A stretch of 64,000 nt of DNA, from assembly GCF_039602135.1 (NCBI RefSeq), contig NZ_CP125942.1:2852001-2916000 (forward strand), in the 5' to 3' direction. Each line of letters starts with the position of its first letter. Position 1 is the stretch's first letter. This document shows, piece after piece, positions 1-7,806 of this stretch. The notes under the pieces were generated by a model, which was not told where the DNA came from, made no database searches, and saw only the letters and a program-made list of their open reading frames with translations. Both the position numbers and the translations under genes were made by a program. The stretch comes from Glutamicibacter sp. B1 (lineage in GTDB: Bacteria > Actinomycetota > Actinomycetes > Actinomycetales > Micrococcaceae).

Positions 1-372
1 GAGCAAAGCAGCCCGTATCCGGATCTGGAACACTTCGAGCCGATCATTGGAATCGTAGTAACTGAACAAGAATGCATTGCCCTCGAAGAAAAGTACCCCC
101 ACGTAAACGTCAGTTGGGAAGAACGCAAAGTATCAGACGCCCAGAAGGGCGTCATCACCACAGCACTGCCCCTGTATCTGACGCATACCACTTTGGAGCA
201 ATACGACGTAGATAACGAAGGGAATCTGCTTTTCGGGATCATGGATTTTCCGCGGCCTTCGGGGCTGTATTTCACTCGTGAAGCCGCCGAGCACGAGGCA
301 CCCGACGAGTATCTACATCTTGTGCGCATCGGTGAGATAGATCTTCATGGCGTCGGCGAGCTTTTAGACTAG
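1..372 (+). CDS. C-terminal part of an unknown protein (5' end outside window)
   Basis: An open frame runs from the first base of the window to a TAG at 370-372, giving the last 123 residues of a protein whose start lies upstream. The visible part is acidic and soluble-looking, without membrane segments or a motif I recognise. Near the end it reads like a small alpha/beta domain (phrases such as LLFGIMDFPRP and YLHLVRIGEIDL). The downstream AsnC-family gene converges on it with only 55 bases between, so they do not share an operon. Function unknown. Confidence 0.6.
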   Translation, partial: EQSSPYPDLEHFEPIIGIVVTEQECIALEEKYPHVNVSWEERKVSDAQKGVITTALPLYLTHTTLEQYDVDNEGNLLFGIMDFPRPSGLYFTREAAEHEAPDEYLHLVRIGEIDLHGVGELLD

Positions 373-380
373 GTCTCCCC

Positions 381-398
381 ACCGGCTTGGAAACCGGT
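381..398. terminator. Weak hairpin between convergent genes
   Basis: ACCGG (381-385) and CCGGT (394-398) can pair around an 8-base loop in the short gap between two convergent genes. The stem is only 5 bp and no T-run follows, so this is a tentative terminator call. Confidence 0.2.
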
Positions 399-427
399 CA
401 TCGAGCCCTCGTTGATCAACGGCATGC

Positions 428-1393
428 TTAGTTGTGGGGTAATTCTTCGACCATGCGTCCACCACGTTTGCGCGCTCCGAGCACCATTGACGTGCGTAGC
501 TGGACCATCTCGCCCCAGTTGGTGGCTGCAATGAATTCGTAGAGATCGCGTTGGCTTTCTACTGTGACATCCACCAGGAGCTGTGCGTCTCCAGCCACCG
601 CGGCAACATAGCGGACCTGAGGCAGGGTCTTGAGCATATTTCCTAGCGCATCCACACTTGCCGGTGAGACTTGAATCCATAACAAGGCTTCAACCCGGTA
701 TCCCATCAAGGCCGGGTCAACAAGGGTGCGGATGCTGATGTGTTCTCCGCGAAGCAAACTATCCAACCTGCGTGAGACCGAGGTTTCGCTCATCCGCACT
801 TGCCGCGAAATACTGTCAATACTCGCCCGTCCATTAGTGCGCAGCACGTCCACAATCAAACGGTCACTGGGCGACATGGCTTCTGTCGGATTCCACGATG
901 TAAGTTCACTGCCGGCGCTGGGTCTTAGCGCTGCTTCTTGCGCTTCGCTCAGTTCTCCGGCCCGCCAGGCGCGGATGGTTTTGAAGTATTTCAGTATCGG
1001 ATAGATCTGGATGCTGCTGAGCCCCGGTGTCGCTGGCAGCTGCAGGGTCAGAATATCTTCTAGACCACCGTCGTAGTGAAGTTCGCTGACAACATCACTT
1101 TCACCAGTGACCATATAGGTGAAGGAAGTGTCGGCACGTTGGGATATGGCTTCACTGGCGACCGGAATGGTGCCAGGCGCACATTTGAGCGAAGCGATCA
1201 CTGCCGCTTTCCGGTGGGCGATGGCAGCCACCTTGATTTTCCCCTCGTCTAGGAGTGCAGAGCCATAGCGGGCCACGGTTCTTTCTGGTTCGCCGATGAC
1301 CTTGGCAATCTTTCGCCATGTTGCTCTGCCATCTGCTTGTAAGGCAATGACGATTCGTTGTTCAACCTCGCTCAGCACTTCATTCTCAGCCAT
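428..1393 (-). CDS. Lrp/AsnC-family transcriptional regulator with two HTH units
   Basis: A duplicated AsnC-type regulator of about 320 residues. An N-terminal winged HTH (from LSEVEQRIVIAL) is followed by a degenerate ligand-binding stretch, then a second, more canonical HTH (SDRLIVDVLRTNGRASIDSI) and a C-terminal RAM-like domain (VDALGNMLKTLPQVRYVAAVAG). I chose ATG at 1393, which follows a GAGAG/GGAA stretch. A longer TTG start at 1444 has no ribosome site and would add 17 residues unlike the family. The gene is divergent from the DUF5058/amidohydrolase operon, and the intergenic region has a compound inverted repeat. It probably controls that operon, perhaps in response to an amino acid released by the hydrolase (inference). 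Double-domain AsnC proteins are common in actinobacteria. Confidence 0.85.
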   Translation of the reverse strand: MAENEVLSEVEQRIVIALQADGRATWRKIAKVIGEPERTVARYGSALLDEGKIKVAAIAHRKAAVIASLKCAPGTIPVASEAISQRADTSFTYMVTGESDVVSELHYDGGLEDILTLQLPATPGLSSIQIYPILKYFKTIRAWRAGELSEAQEAALRPSAGSELTSWNPTEAMSPSDRLIVDVLRTNGRASIDSISRQVRMSETSVSRRLDSLLRGEHISIRTLVDPALMGYRVEALLWIQVSPASVDALGNMLKTLPQVRYVAAVAGDAQLLVDVTVESQRDLYEFIAATNWGEMVQLRTSMVLGARKRGGRMVEELPHN

Positions 1394-1507
1394 AGGTTCC
1401 ACTCTCAGGCCAAATTCTGTATTAGGCAAGGAATATCTCGTCAATGAACTCTATTATTTCGCGTTATCCCTTGCGCTTTTCCCCGTTTTAGAAGCAATAG
1501 ATCGATA

Positions 1508-1550
1508 GATTTGGGGATTTTCGACAAAAATCTGGCTAAATCTGCCAGAT
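1508..1550. promoter_or_regulatory. Compound inverted-repeat operator, AsnC/amidohydrolase intergenic region
   Basis: Two adjoining inverted repeats are seen. GATTTT (1516-1521) and AAAATC (1527-1532) are separated by 5 bases; ATCTGGC (1530-1536) and GCCAGAT (1544-1550) by 7. AGATTT at 1508-1513 also pairs with AAATCT at 1528-1533. A-rich interrupted dyads like these suit Lrp/AsnC proteins, and the site lies between the divergent AsnC-type gene and the transporter operon. A further small hairpin, CCGCC/GGCGG at 1559-1575, lies downstream. The assignment to this regulator is inference. Confidence 0.5.
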
Positions 1551-1635
1551 CTTGTTTGCCGCCTGAGAATGGCGGATCGTTGACTTCCATAGAGACGCGC
1601 ATCACATTAAGCGGTGCCCGAGACAAGGAGTTCAC

Positions 1636-2382
1636 ATGACCACGCAAAGAATCTTGGCAGCAGGTGATCCAGCTTCAACGGACATCTGGGCATTAGCTAA
1701 TTCGCCCGTCCTCTGGTTCTGTGCGTTGGGAGTCTTTGCGGTCATTTTCGTCCAATGCATTCTCTACTCGCGGGCCGTCAAGAAAGCCGCACCGCACGTG
1801 GACATGCCACTGGCAGAAGTCAAAGAATCTTTCCGCGCCGGCGCCGTCGCCTCAATCGGCCCCTCCCTCGCCGTGGTACTTGTGGCCATCGCGTTGCTGG
1901 CACTCTTCGGCACTCCAGCAGTTCTAGTCCGTATCGGATTGATCGGATCGGCCGCTGCTGAGACCGGTTCGGCCAGTATTTCTGCAAGCACCATGGGTGC
2001 GGCCCTAGGCGGAGATAGCTACACCCAGCAAGTCTTCGGTGTGGCCTTCATGGCCATGAGCTTGTCGGGAGCCATGTGGATGATCTGCACACTGATCATG
2101 ACTCCACTACTGAAAAAGGGTGGAAATACGCTCTCCAAGCGCAATCCGGCCGTCATGGCATTGGTGCCCACCGCAGCCCTGCTTGGTGCCTTCAGCGCTC
2201 TGACTATTGCTGAACTTCCAAAATCCAATGTGCACCTGATACTGGTTTGCATCTCGGCCGCCATGATGGGGCTGTGCCTCTACCTTGCCAAAGTCCTGCA
2301 CATTAAGTGGCTGAAGGAATGGGCTTTAGGCATCGCCATCGTCGTTTCCATTGTTGCCGCATACTTCCTGCACACCGCTTAA
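1636..2382 (+). CDS. DUF5058-family membrane protein, probable transporter subunit
   Basis: Polytopic membrane protein of 248 residues with about six to seven hydrophobic segments. One lies near residues 25-47, right after a short polar N-terminus, and there is a conserved-looking small-residue loop (AAETGSASISAS, around residues 112-123) between segments. It matches my memory of the DUF5058 family, whose function is not established. ATG 1636 follows AAGGAG at 1625-1630. It is first in a three-gene operon with another membrane protein (9-base gap) and an M20 amidohydrolase. That suggests a two-protein importer for the substrate of the hydrolase (inference). Confidence 0.75.
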   Translation: MTTQRILAAGDPASTDIWALANSPVLWFCALGVFAVIFVQCILYSRAVKKAAPHVDMPLAEVKESFRAGAVASIGPSLAVVLVAIALLALFGTPAVLVRIGLIGSAAAETGSASISASTMGAALGGDSYTQQVFGVAFMAMSLSGAMWMICTLIMTPLLKKGGNTLSKRNPAVMALVPTAALLGAFSALTIAELPKSNVHLILVCISAAMMGLCLYLAKVLHIKWLKEWALGIAIVVSIVAAYFLHTA

Positions 2383-2391
2383 GGATCCATC

Positions 2392-3111
2392 ATGACTACG
2401 ACATCACAACTTTCCAGCGCCGACGCCTCGATCGCACGTTTTGAGAAGCAAACCAGCCGTTATGGCCGGAACACCATGCTCATTGGTCTGGTGCTCTCCT
2501 TGATCGGCCCTATCTACATTGCCTTCTTCAGTGGTTTGGAAATCACCGGGTCCATGATCTGGGTGGCGTTCCTGGCAGTGGCCGGAACCTTCGGGGTGCT
2601 CTGGTTCGTCGAGCCTCTGACCTACTTCCCTATCCTGGGTTCTGCCGCGATGTACCAGGCGTTCATGATCGGGAACATTTCCAATAAATTGCTCCCGGCG
2701 GCCATCGTCGCTCAATCCACCATCGGCGCCAAGCCTGGTACCAAACGCGGTGATCTAGCTGCGGTCATGGCGATCTGTGGCGCCGCCACCGTTCACCTGA
2801 CCAGCCTGTTGTTGCTCGTCGGTGTACTGGGTACCTGGTTGGTGTCGCTGATCCCAGCCGACGTCATTGAGGTGGCCCGACTGTACATCATGCCCTCACT
2901 GATGGGTGCGGTGCTGGTGCAAAGCATCGTGGCCATGAAGTCCTTCCGCCCGACGGTGATCGCCATCGTGCTGGCCCTGCTCATGAACTTTGTGCTCGTG
3001 CCATTGGCCCCAACCCTGGGAATGTTTGCCACCGCCATCGTAGTGATTTGCTCCATCCTCTTCTCCTGGTTGTTGCGTAACCGCAAAACCACCTACTCAA
3101 CAGAAAGCTAA
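2392..3111 (+). CDS. Small polytopic membrane protein, partner of the DUF5058 protein
   Basis: A 239-residue protein with about six to seven hydrophobic segments after a 25-residue polar N-terminus, ending in a short basic and polar tail (RNRKTTYSTES). The loop NISNKLLPAAIVAQSTIGAKPGTKRGDL between segments is polar and glycine-rich, as in substrate loops of transporters. It starts 9 bases after the DUF5058 gene and ends 13 bases before the amidohydrolase. No ATPase gene accompanies the pair, so if they form a transporter it is secondary. I do not recognise the family by name. Confidence 0.7.
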   Translation: MTTTSQLSSADASIARFEKQTSRYGRNTMLIGLVLSLIGPIYIAFFSGLEITGSMIWVAFLAVAGTFGVLWFVEPLTYFPILGSAAMYQAFMIGNISNKLLPAAIVAQSTIGAKPGTKRGDLAAVMAICGAATVHLTSLLLLVGVLGTWLVSLIPADVIEVARLYIMPSLMGAVLVQSIVAMKSFRPTVIAIVLALLMNFVLVPLAPTLGMFATAIVVICSILFSWLLRNRKTTYSTES

Positions 3112-3124
3112 GGGACCTAGAACA

Positions 3125-4333
3125 ATGCTGAAGACTATCCAGCTCACCGACGCCGAAACCAGTAAGCTTCACGAAGACTACCTGCACCTGCATCAGAGTC
3201 CGGAGCTGTCCATGCAGGAACACAATACCGCCGCGTTTATCGAAGCAAGCCTGAGCGAAATAGGAATTGAACATTTCCGTTGCGGCTCAACCGGAGTCGT
3301 GGCCACCTTGCGCAATGGTGAAGGACCGGTCGTCGCCTTCCGCGCGGACAGTGATGGACTACCTATCCAGGAAGCGACCAACGTTGACTATGCTTCCACC
3401 GCTCGTGGCACCCTGGCTGATGGTACCGATGTGCCGGTCATGCACGGTTGCGGGCATGACACCCATGTGGCCAGCGCCTTGGCTGCCGCACGGATTCTTG
3501 TGCGCAACACCGATGCGTGGCATGGAACGGTAATCTTCATTTTCCAGCCGGGTGAGGAGACTAGCGCCGGCGCTGCTGCGATGGTTGCCGATGGGCTGTG
3601 GGATAAGGTTCCGCACCCTCAGGTGGTACTAGGCCAGCATGTTTTCCCTTTTGCTTCGGGAAACATTTGTGTGACCCCGGAATCAGCCATGGCTATGGCC
3701 GATTCATTAGAGGTCACGCTCTATGGCAAACAGGCTCACGGTTCGCAACCGCAGGACTCCATTGATCCGATCGTTTTGGGCGCCAACATTATTACCCGGC
3801 TCCAGACCATCACCTCTCGGGAGCTTAGCCCCTTGGATTCTGCGGTTGTGACCTGCGGGTCATTCCATGCCGGGTTGAAGGAAAACATCATCCCTGACAC
3901 TGCTGTTTTCACCCTGAATATTCGTACCCTCACCGAATCGGTGCGTGCTCAAGTCCTCTCAGCGGTGAGCCGAATTATCAATGCTGAAGCTGCCGCATCA
4001 AACGCTCCTGAACCTCGAATCACCGAGCTCTACACCTTCCCGCGTTTATTCAATGATCCGCAGCATACCGAGGCGTTGGTCTCGGTATTCGGTGAAGAAT
4101 TCGGAGCAGAAAACATCCGTTTGGTTCCTCCTGCGATGGGCTCCGAAGACTTCGGTGCGTTAGGTGATGCCATTAACGTTCCCAGCGTTTTCTGGATGTT
4201 CGGCGGGGCGTCCCCCGAAGATCCAGCTCCGGCAGTAAACCACTCCCCGTTCTTCTTGCCGGAATACCGTGGCGCTTTGAACACCGGAGTCCGTGCCGCT
4301 GTGGCCGGTATGCTGCACTATCTGGGGCGTTAG
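3125..4333 (+). CDS. M20-family amidohydrolase (N-acyl-amino-acid / hippurate hydrolase type)
   Basis: Zinc or manganese peptidase-family enzyme of 402 residues, the usual length for M20D amidohydrolases. Metal motifs are visible: MHGCGHDTH at residues 106-114, QPGEE at 141-145, the GQH/KQAHGSQP segment near the dimerisation domain, and MGSEDF near 338-343. The family removes acyl groups from amino acids or related amides in the cytoplasm. It is the last gene of the operon with two membrane proteins, and a strong terminator follows at 4343-4379. The operon therefore seems to import and hydrolyse an N-acyl compound. The exact substrate cannot be read from the sequence. Confidence 0.9.
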   Translation: MLKTIQLTDAETSKLHEDYLHLHQSPELSMQEHNTAAFIEASLSEIGIEHFRCGSTGVVATLRNGEGPVVAFRADSDGLPIQEATNVDYASTARGTLADGTDVPVMHGCGHDTHVASALAAARILVRNTDAWHGTVIFIFQPGEETSAGAAAMVADGLWDKVPHPQVVLGQHVFPFASGNICVTPESAMAMADSLEVTLYGKQAHGSQPQDSIDPIVLGANIITRLQTITSRELSPLDSAVVTCGSFHAGLKENIIPDTAVFTLNIRTLTESVRAQVLSAVSRIINAEAAASNAPEPRITELYTFPRLFNDPQHTEALVSVFGEEFGAENIRLVPPAMGSEDFGALGDAINVPSVFWMFGGASPEDPAPAVNHSPFFLPEYRGALNTGVRAAVAGMLHYLGR

Positions 4334-4342
4334 GTCAGCGCC

Positions 4343-4379
4343 AAGGAGGTACCGAGAGAGACTGTCTCGGTACCTCCTT
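4343..4379 (+). terminator. Perfect 15-bp stem terminator after the amidohydrolase operon
   Basis: Arms at 4343-4357 and 4365-4379 are exact reverse complements with a 7-base loop. A short pyrimidine-rich stretch follows. It separates the amidohydrolase operon from the XRE gene. Confidence 0.75.
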
Positions 4380-4399
4380 CGTGTCTTACTATCGAAGCT

Positions 4400-5281
4400 A
4401 TGGACACCCGTAGTGAGGTTCGCGAGTTTTTGACCTCGCGCCGAGAGAAAGTAACTCCCGAACAAGTTGGACTGCCGCGTGGCACCAACCGGCGAGTCAA
4501 GGGATTACGTCGTACCGAAGTCGCCGTACTGGCAGGTATGAGCGTGGAGTATTACACCAAGCTCGAACGTGGCGGCATCAGCGGAGCTTCCCGGGAAATA
4601 CTTGATGCCGTGGCCAAGGCCCTACTACTGAATGATGCCGAGCGCGCGCACCTCTTTAACCTGGCAGATGCTGCCGGTCCCATTGGCCGTCCGGTAAAAC
4701 GTCAATCTTCCAAGCACTGGGTTCCTAGCCAAGGGTTGCAGTGGGCGTTGGAAGGATTTACCGCAGGGCCAGCATTCGTCCGCAATGGACGTCTTGATCT
4801 TTTAGCGGCCAATCCGGTAGGCAAGGCCTTCTATTCTCAGCTCTATGATGTCCCGGGTCAGGAACCGAATTTTGCCCGGCACACTTTCCTTGATGAGCGT
4901 GCGAAACAGTTCTATCCGCAGTGGGATGTCATGGCTGATATTACTGTGGCGATCTTGCCCACCGAAGCTGCTCGCGACCCACACAACAAAGAATTCCATG
5001 ACCTCATCGGTGAGCTATCCACCCGTTCAGCCGAATTTCGCACTCGCTGGGGTAAGCACAACGTGCGTCATCACGGAAGCGGCGTCAAGACCTTCCACCA
5101 CCCGATAGTCGGCGAAGTGACTTTGGCCTTCGAAGGTATGGACATGGAATCGGAGCATGGTTATACGCTAACGATTTATGCACCGGAACCGGGCTCCGCT
5201 TCGGCAGAACGAATCCAGCTTCTGGCGTCGTGGATAACCAGTGAGCAGAGCGCACCAACACGTTCACTAGCTCAAAGCTAA
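4400..5281 (+). CDS. XRE-type regulator with MmyB-like ligand-binding domain
   Basis: 293 residues. The N-terminal HTH includes the hallmark VKGLRRTEVAVLAGMSVEYYTKLERG (about residues 34-59). After it comes an MmyB/PAS-like domain (LQWALEGFTAGPAFVRNGRLDLLAANPVGKAF and onward) ending near residue 270 with TLTIYAPEPGSASAERIQLL, typical of this actinobacterial family. These regulators commonly sit beside and control short-chain dehydrogenases and other oxidoreductases. That fits the downstream SDR, cupin, aldo/keto reductase and CMD cluster on the same strand, but control of that cluster is inferred. The ligand is unknown. Confidence 0.9.
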   Translation: MDTRSEVREFLTSRREKVTPEQVGLPRGTNRRVKGLRRTEVAVLAGMSVEYYTKLERGGISGASREILDAVAKALLLNDAERAHLFNLADAAGPIGRPVKRQSSKHWVPSQGLQWALEGFTAGPAFVRNGRLDLLAANPVGKAFYSQLYDVPGQEPNFARHTFLDERAKQFYPQWDVMADITVAILPTEAARDPHNKEFHDLIGELSTRSAEFRTRWGKHNVRHHGSGVKTFHHPIVGEVTLAFEGMDMESEHGYTLTIYAPEPGSASAERIQLLASWITSEQSAPTRSLAQS

Positions 5282-5374
5282 AGGTTCGCAGCCCTGCTGT
5301 GCGGCCGCGTTCCGGCTAGCCGGGTCCTTCCCGTTAGTGGTACTCACAGGGTCTCCCTGAAACGATTTTCAGTG

Positions 5375-5393
5375 CTTACAGTGAAAATGTAAG
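5375..5393. promoter_or_regulatory. Inverted repeat CTTACA-N7-TGTAAG upstream of the SDR gene
   Basis: Perfect 6-bp arms (5375-5380 and 5388-5393) around 7 bases, 30 bp before the SDR start. It is a plausible operator for the upstream XRE/MmyB regulator or for an unlinked repressor; the binding protein is a guess. Confidence 0.4.
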
Positions 5394-5422
5394 ACACAAA
5401 ATTGTTGATGGAGGGAATCTTT

Positions 5423-6088
5423 GTGAGCACCGTGGCGATTATTGGGGCAGGTCCCGGACTGGGACTGGCTGTGGCACAGAAATTTGGTCAGTCGGGATTC
5501 TCTATCGCGCTGATCTCACGAACACAGCATCATCTCGACTCGCTAACCGCGTCACTGAATGAATAAAACATTACTGCTCGTGGATACGCTGCAGATGCCC
5601 GCAACCCTGAGCAGTTGCGCGATGCCTTGACCCAAGCAGCCGCTGAGCTCGGAGAAATTCAGGTGCTCCAGTACTCGCCGGTGCCAGCCGGTGACTTCAT
5701 GAAGCCGGTACTCGAAACTTCGGCGGCAGATCTGATCGGCCCCATCGAACAGTCGGTCTACGGGCCGGTCACGGCAATAAATCATGTCCTTCCCGCTATG
5801 CGTGAACGTGGCGATGGGACCATCCTGCTGATCAATGGCAGCAGTGCGGTCCGTCCCAACGGCAACGTCACCGGCACTTCGGTAGCCTTCGCTGCTGAGT
5901 CCGCGTATGGCCAGATACTCCATGGCGCGCTCGCTCCCGAGGGCATCCATGTAGCCCAACTGATCATTCCGCACGCTATCGGGGCGTCCGAGCCAGATCA
6001 TGAACCAGCGGCCCTCGCCGAAACCATTTTTGGCCTGCACCAAAACCCTTCCGAATTCCGTACTTTCGTCGGCGGAAACGCACTCTAA
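5423..6088 (+). pseudogene. Short-chain dehydrogenase/reductase gene interrupted by one in-frame TAA
   Basis: From GTG at 5423 (after GGAGG at 5410-5414) one frame encodes an SDR-like protein of about 221 codons. It begins with a glycine-rich nucleotide motif, IIGAGPGLGLAVAQ, at residues 6-19. Codon 48 is TAA (5564-5566); the same frame then continues without further stops to TAA at 6086-6088, through VLPAMRERGDGTILLINGSSA and LHGALAPEGIHV. No indel is needed: one base change would restore it. Aligned by eye, the usual catalytic YxxxK positions hold Thr and Phe, so even the intact protein may be a non-classical SDR. It is followed by cupin, aldo/keto reductase and CMD genes. Either a recent pseudogene or a base error. 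Confidence 0.8.
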
Positions 6089-6135
6089 CCTTGTCCTCAC
6101 ACATCATCTAGGTGAACTACCACTAAGGAATCATG

Positions 6136-6564
6136 ATGACCGAAAAATCTTTTGACCAACCCTTCGCTCAAGGCGAGCCAAATGACGGATTTGCCCAATA
6201 CTTCAGCGGACAAAGTTACCTTGCTCCACTAGCCGAAGGCAGCGTTCCACTGCATAACGTCACCTTTGAACCGGGGTGCCGCAACAACTGGCACATTCAC
6301 CACGGACAAGAGGGCGGCGGAGACCAAATCCTGATCTGTACCGCTGGTTCCGGCTGGTACCAGGCCGAAGGCGAAGAACCAATCAGCATGGTTCCAGGCA
6401 CCGTCATCCGCGTCCCAGCAGGAACCAAGCACTGGCACGGCGCGAAGGCTGAGCAGTGGTTCAACCATCTTGCCTACATCACCCCGGGCGAAGGCCTGCG
6501 CAACGAATGGCTTGAACCAGTAAGTGATGAGACCTACCAGCAGCTAGCATCCAAGGGAGAATAA
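6136..6564 (+). CDS. Single-domain cupin protein
   Basis: About 142 residues forming one cupin barrel. Metal-ligand motifs are visible: NNWHIHHGQEGGGDQ (histidines near residues 54-57 and a downstream Glu) and a second motif around PAGTKHWHGAKAEQW with two histidines. ATG 6136 has better spacing than the adjacent ATG 6133 from the AAGGA at 6125-6129. It ends 2 bases before the aldo/keto reductase start, so the two are clearly cotranscribed. Cupins of this type next to CMD proteins and reductases are thought to handle small reactive metabolites; the activity is unknown. Confidence 0.85.
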   Translation: MTEKSFDQPFAQGEPNDGFAQYFSGQSYLAPLAEGSVPLHNVTFEPGCRNNWHIHHGQEGGGDQILICTAGSGWYQAEGEEPISMVPGTVIRVPAGTKHWHGAKAEQWFNHLAYITPGEGLRNEWLEPVSDETYQQLASKGE

Positions 6565-6566
6565 CT

Positions 6567-7424
6567 ATGAGCATCTTGAAGGAAACCTATACGCTGTCCA
6601 ACTCGGTGACCATACCGAAGTTGGGTCTGGGAACGTGGTTTATTGATGACGAGGCCGCACCAGCTGCGGTGCGCTCCGCCATTGATCTTGGATACCGCAA
6701 TATCGACACTGCCCAGGCTTACGGCAACGAACGAGGCGTGGGAGAAGGTCTACGTTCCAGTGCAGTGCCACGGGAAGAACTCTTCGTCTCAACAAAGCTT
6801 GCTGCCGAGATCAAGGACTACGATCAAGCAGTCGCCGCGATTGATGAATCTTTGGAAAAGCTAGGGCTGGACTACATGGATCTCATGCTGATCCATGCTC
6901 CACAGCCTTGGGATCAGTTCCGCGGCGATGACTTCTCAGATGGTAATCTCGCGGCGTGGAAGGCCCTAGAGGAGGCCTATAAGGCAGGAAAGTTGCGCTC
7001 TATCGGCGTCTCCAATTTCCTCGAATCAGATCTGCAAAACATCATCGATAACGCTGAAATCGCTCCGCAGGTCAACCAAATTCTGGTCCATGCGGGAAAC
7101 ACGCCAACGGAGTTGATCAACTTCTGCCAGCAGAAGAACATCATTGTTCAGGCCTACTCCCCCATCGGACACGGTGAGATTCTTGGCAACGATACGATCA
7201 ACGAGATCGCTTCACGCTACGAAGTGACTGTTCCACAGTTGTGCATCAAGTACACCATCCAGCTGGGGACCGTTTCCCTGCCCAAGACGGCAAATCCTGA
7301 GCACATGAAATCCAATGCCGCGCTTGACTTTGAGATTTCAGAATCAGATATGCAGATCCTGCAGGATCTTCACGAACGCGATTATGGTGATTCCAGCATG
7401 TTCCCTGTCTACAGCGGAAAGTAG
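6567..7424 (+). CDS. Aldo/keto reductase
   Basis: NADPH-dependent AKR of 285 residues, of normal length for the 2,5-diketo-gluconate reductase type. The catalytic tetrad is seen: D47 (NIDTAQ), Y52 (AYGNE), K77 (STKLA) and H110 (LIHAPQP). The cofactor-binding end is present (SLPKTANPEHMKSN). It reduces a carbonyl compound or sugar in the cytoplasm; the substrate is not identifiable. It lies between the cupin and CMD genes with gaps of 2 and 9 bases, so it belongs to the same operon. Confidence 0.92.
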   Translation: MSILKETYTLSNSVTIPKLGLGTWFIDDEAAPAAVRSAIDLGYRNIDTAQAYGNERGVGEGLRSSAVPREELFVSTKLAAEIKDYDQAVAAIDESLEKLGLDYMDLMLIHAPQPWDQFRGDDFSDGNLAAWKALEEAYKAGKLRSIGVSNFLESDLQNIIDNAEIAPQVNQILVHAGNTPTELINFCQQKNIIVQAYSPIGHGEILGNDTINEIASRYEVTVPQLCIKYTIQLGTVSLPKTANPEHMKSNAALDFEISESDMQILQDLHERDYGDSSMFPVYSGK

Positions 7425-7433
7425 GAATGACTC

Positions 7434-7757
7434 ATGACTGAAAAGGTCACTGCTGGGCGCGACGCCATGGGCGAATTTGCACCTAAATTTGCAGCATTAA
7501 ACGACGATGTGCTCTTCGGCGAGGTGTGGAGTCGCACCACGCAGCTACCGGCCCGAGACAGAAGCATTGTCACCGTGACCGCGTTGCTCTCCAGCGGTAT
7601 TCTCGATAGTTCCTTAGAACATCATCCACGTCTGGCAAAGGCAAATGCGGTAACGGCCGAAGAGATCGCTGAAGTGATCACCCATGCGGCGTTTTATGTC
7701 GGATGGCCCAAAGCTTGGGCAGCGCTTCGGTTAGCCAAAGACATCTACGCACAATAA
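7434..7757 (+). CDS. Carboxymuconolactone decarboxylase (CMD) family protein
   Basis: A 107-residue helical CMD-fold protein (FAALNDDVLFGEVWSRTTQLPARDRSIVTVTALLSSG, then EEIAEVITHAAFYVGWPKAWAAL). The CxxC of AhpD-type members is absent, so a peroxidase role is unlikely. It closes the SDR-cupin-AKR-CMD operon and is followed by a long bidirectional hairpin. Such proteins often accompany cupins and reductases; the specific reaction is unknown. Confidence 0.88.
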   Translation: MTEKVTAGRDAMGEFAPKFAALNDDVLFGEVWSRTTQLPARDRSIVTVTALLSSGILDSSLEHHPRLAKANAVTAEEIAEVITHAAFYVGWPKAWAALRLAKDIYAQ

Positions 7758-7758
7758 G

Positions 7759-7802
7759 TTCTGCCCTCCATGCCAGGAGATTTCCTGACATGGAGGGCAG
7801 AA
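7759..7802. terminator. Bidirectional terminator between convergent operons
   Basis: Arms 7759-7772 and 7789-7802 pair over 14 bp. After one mismatch, CAGGA (7774-7778) pairs with TCCTG (7783-7787) around a 4-base loop. It lies exactly in the gap between the rightward CMD gene and the leftward HAD gene. Confidence 0.8.
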
Positions 7803-7806
7803 GTAT

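Noticed and set aside
5564..5566. TAA as a recoded or readthrough codon in the SDR gene
   Set aside because: No selenocysteine or pyrrolysine context exists for TAA, and every gene here uses TAA as a normal stop.
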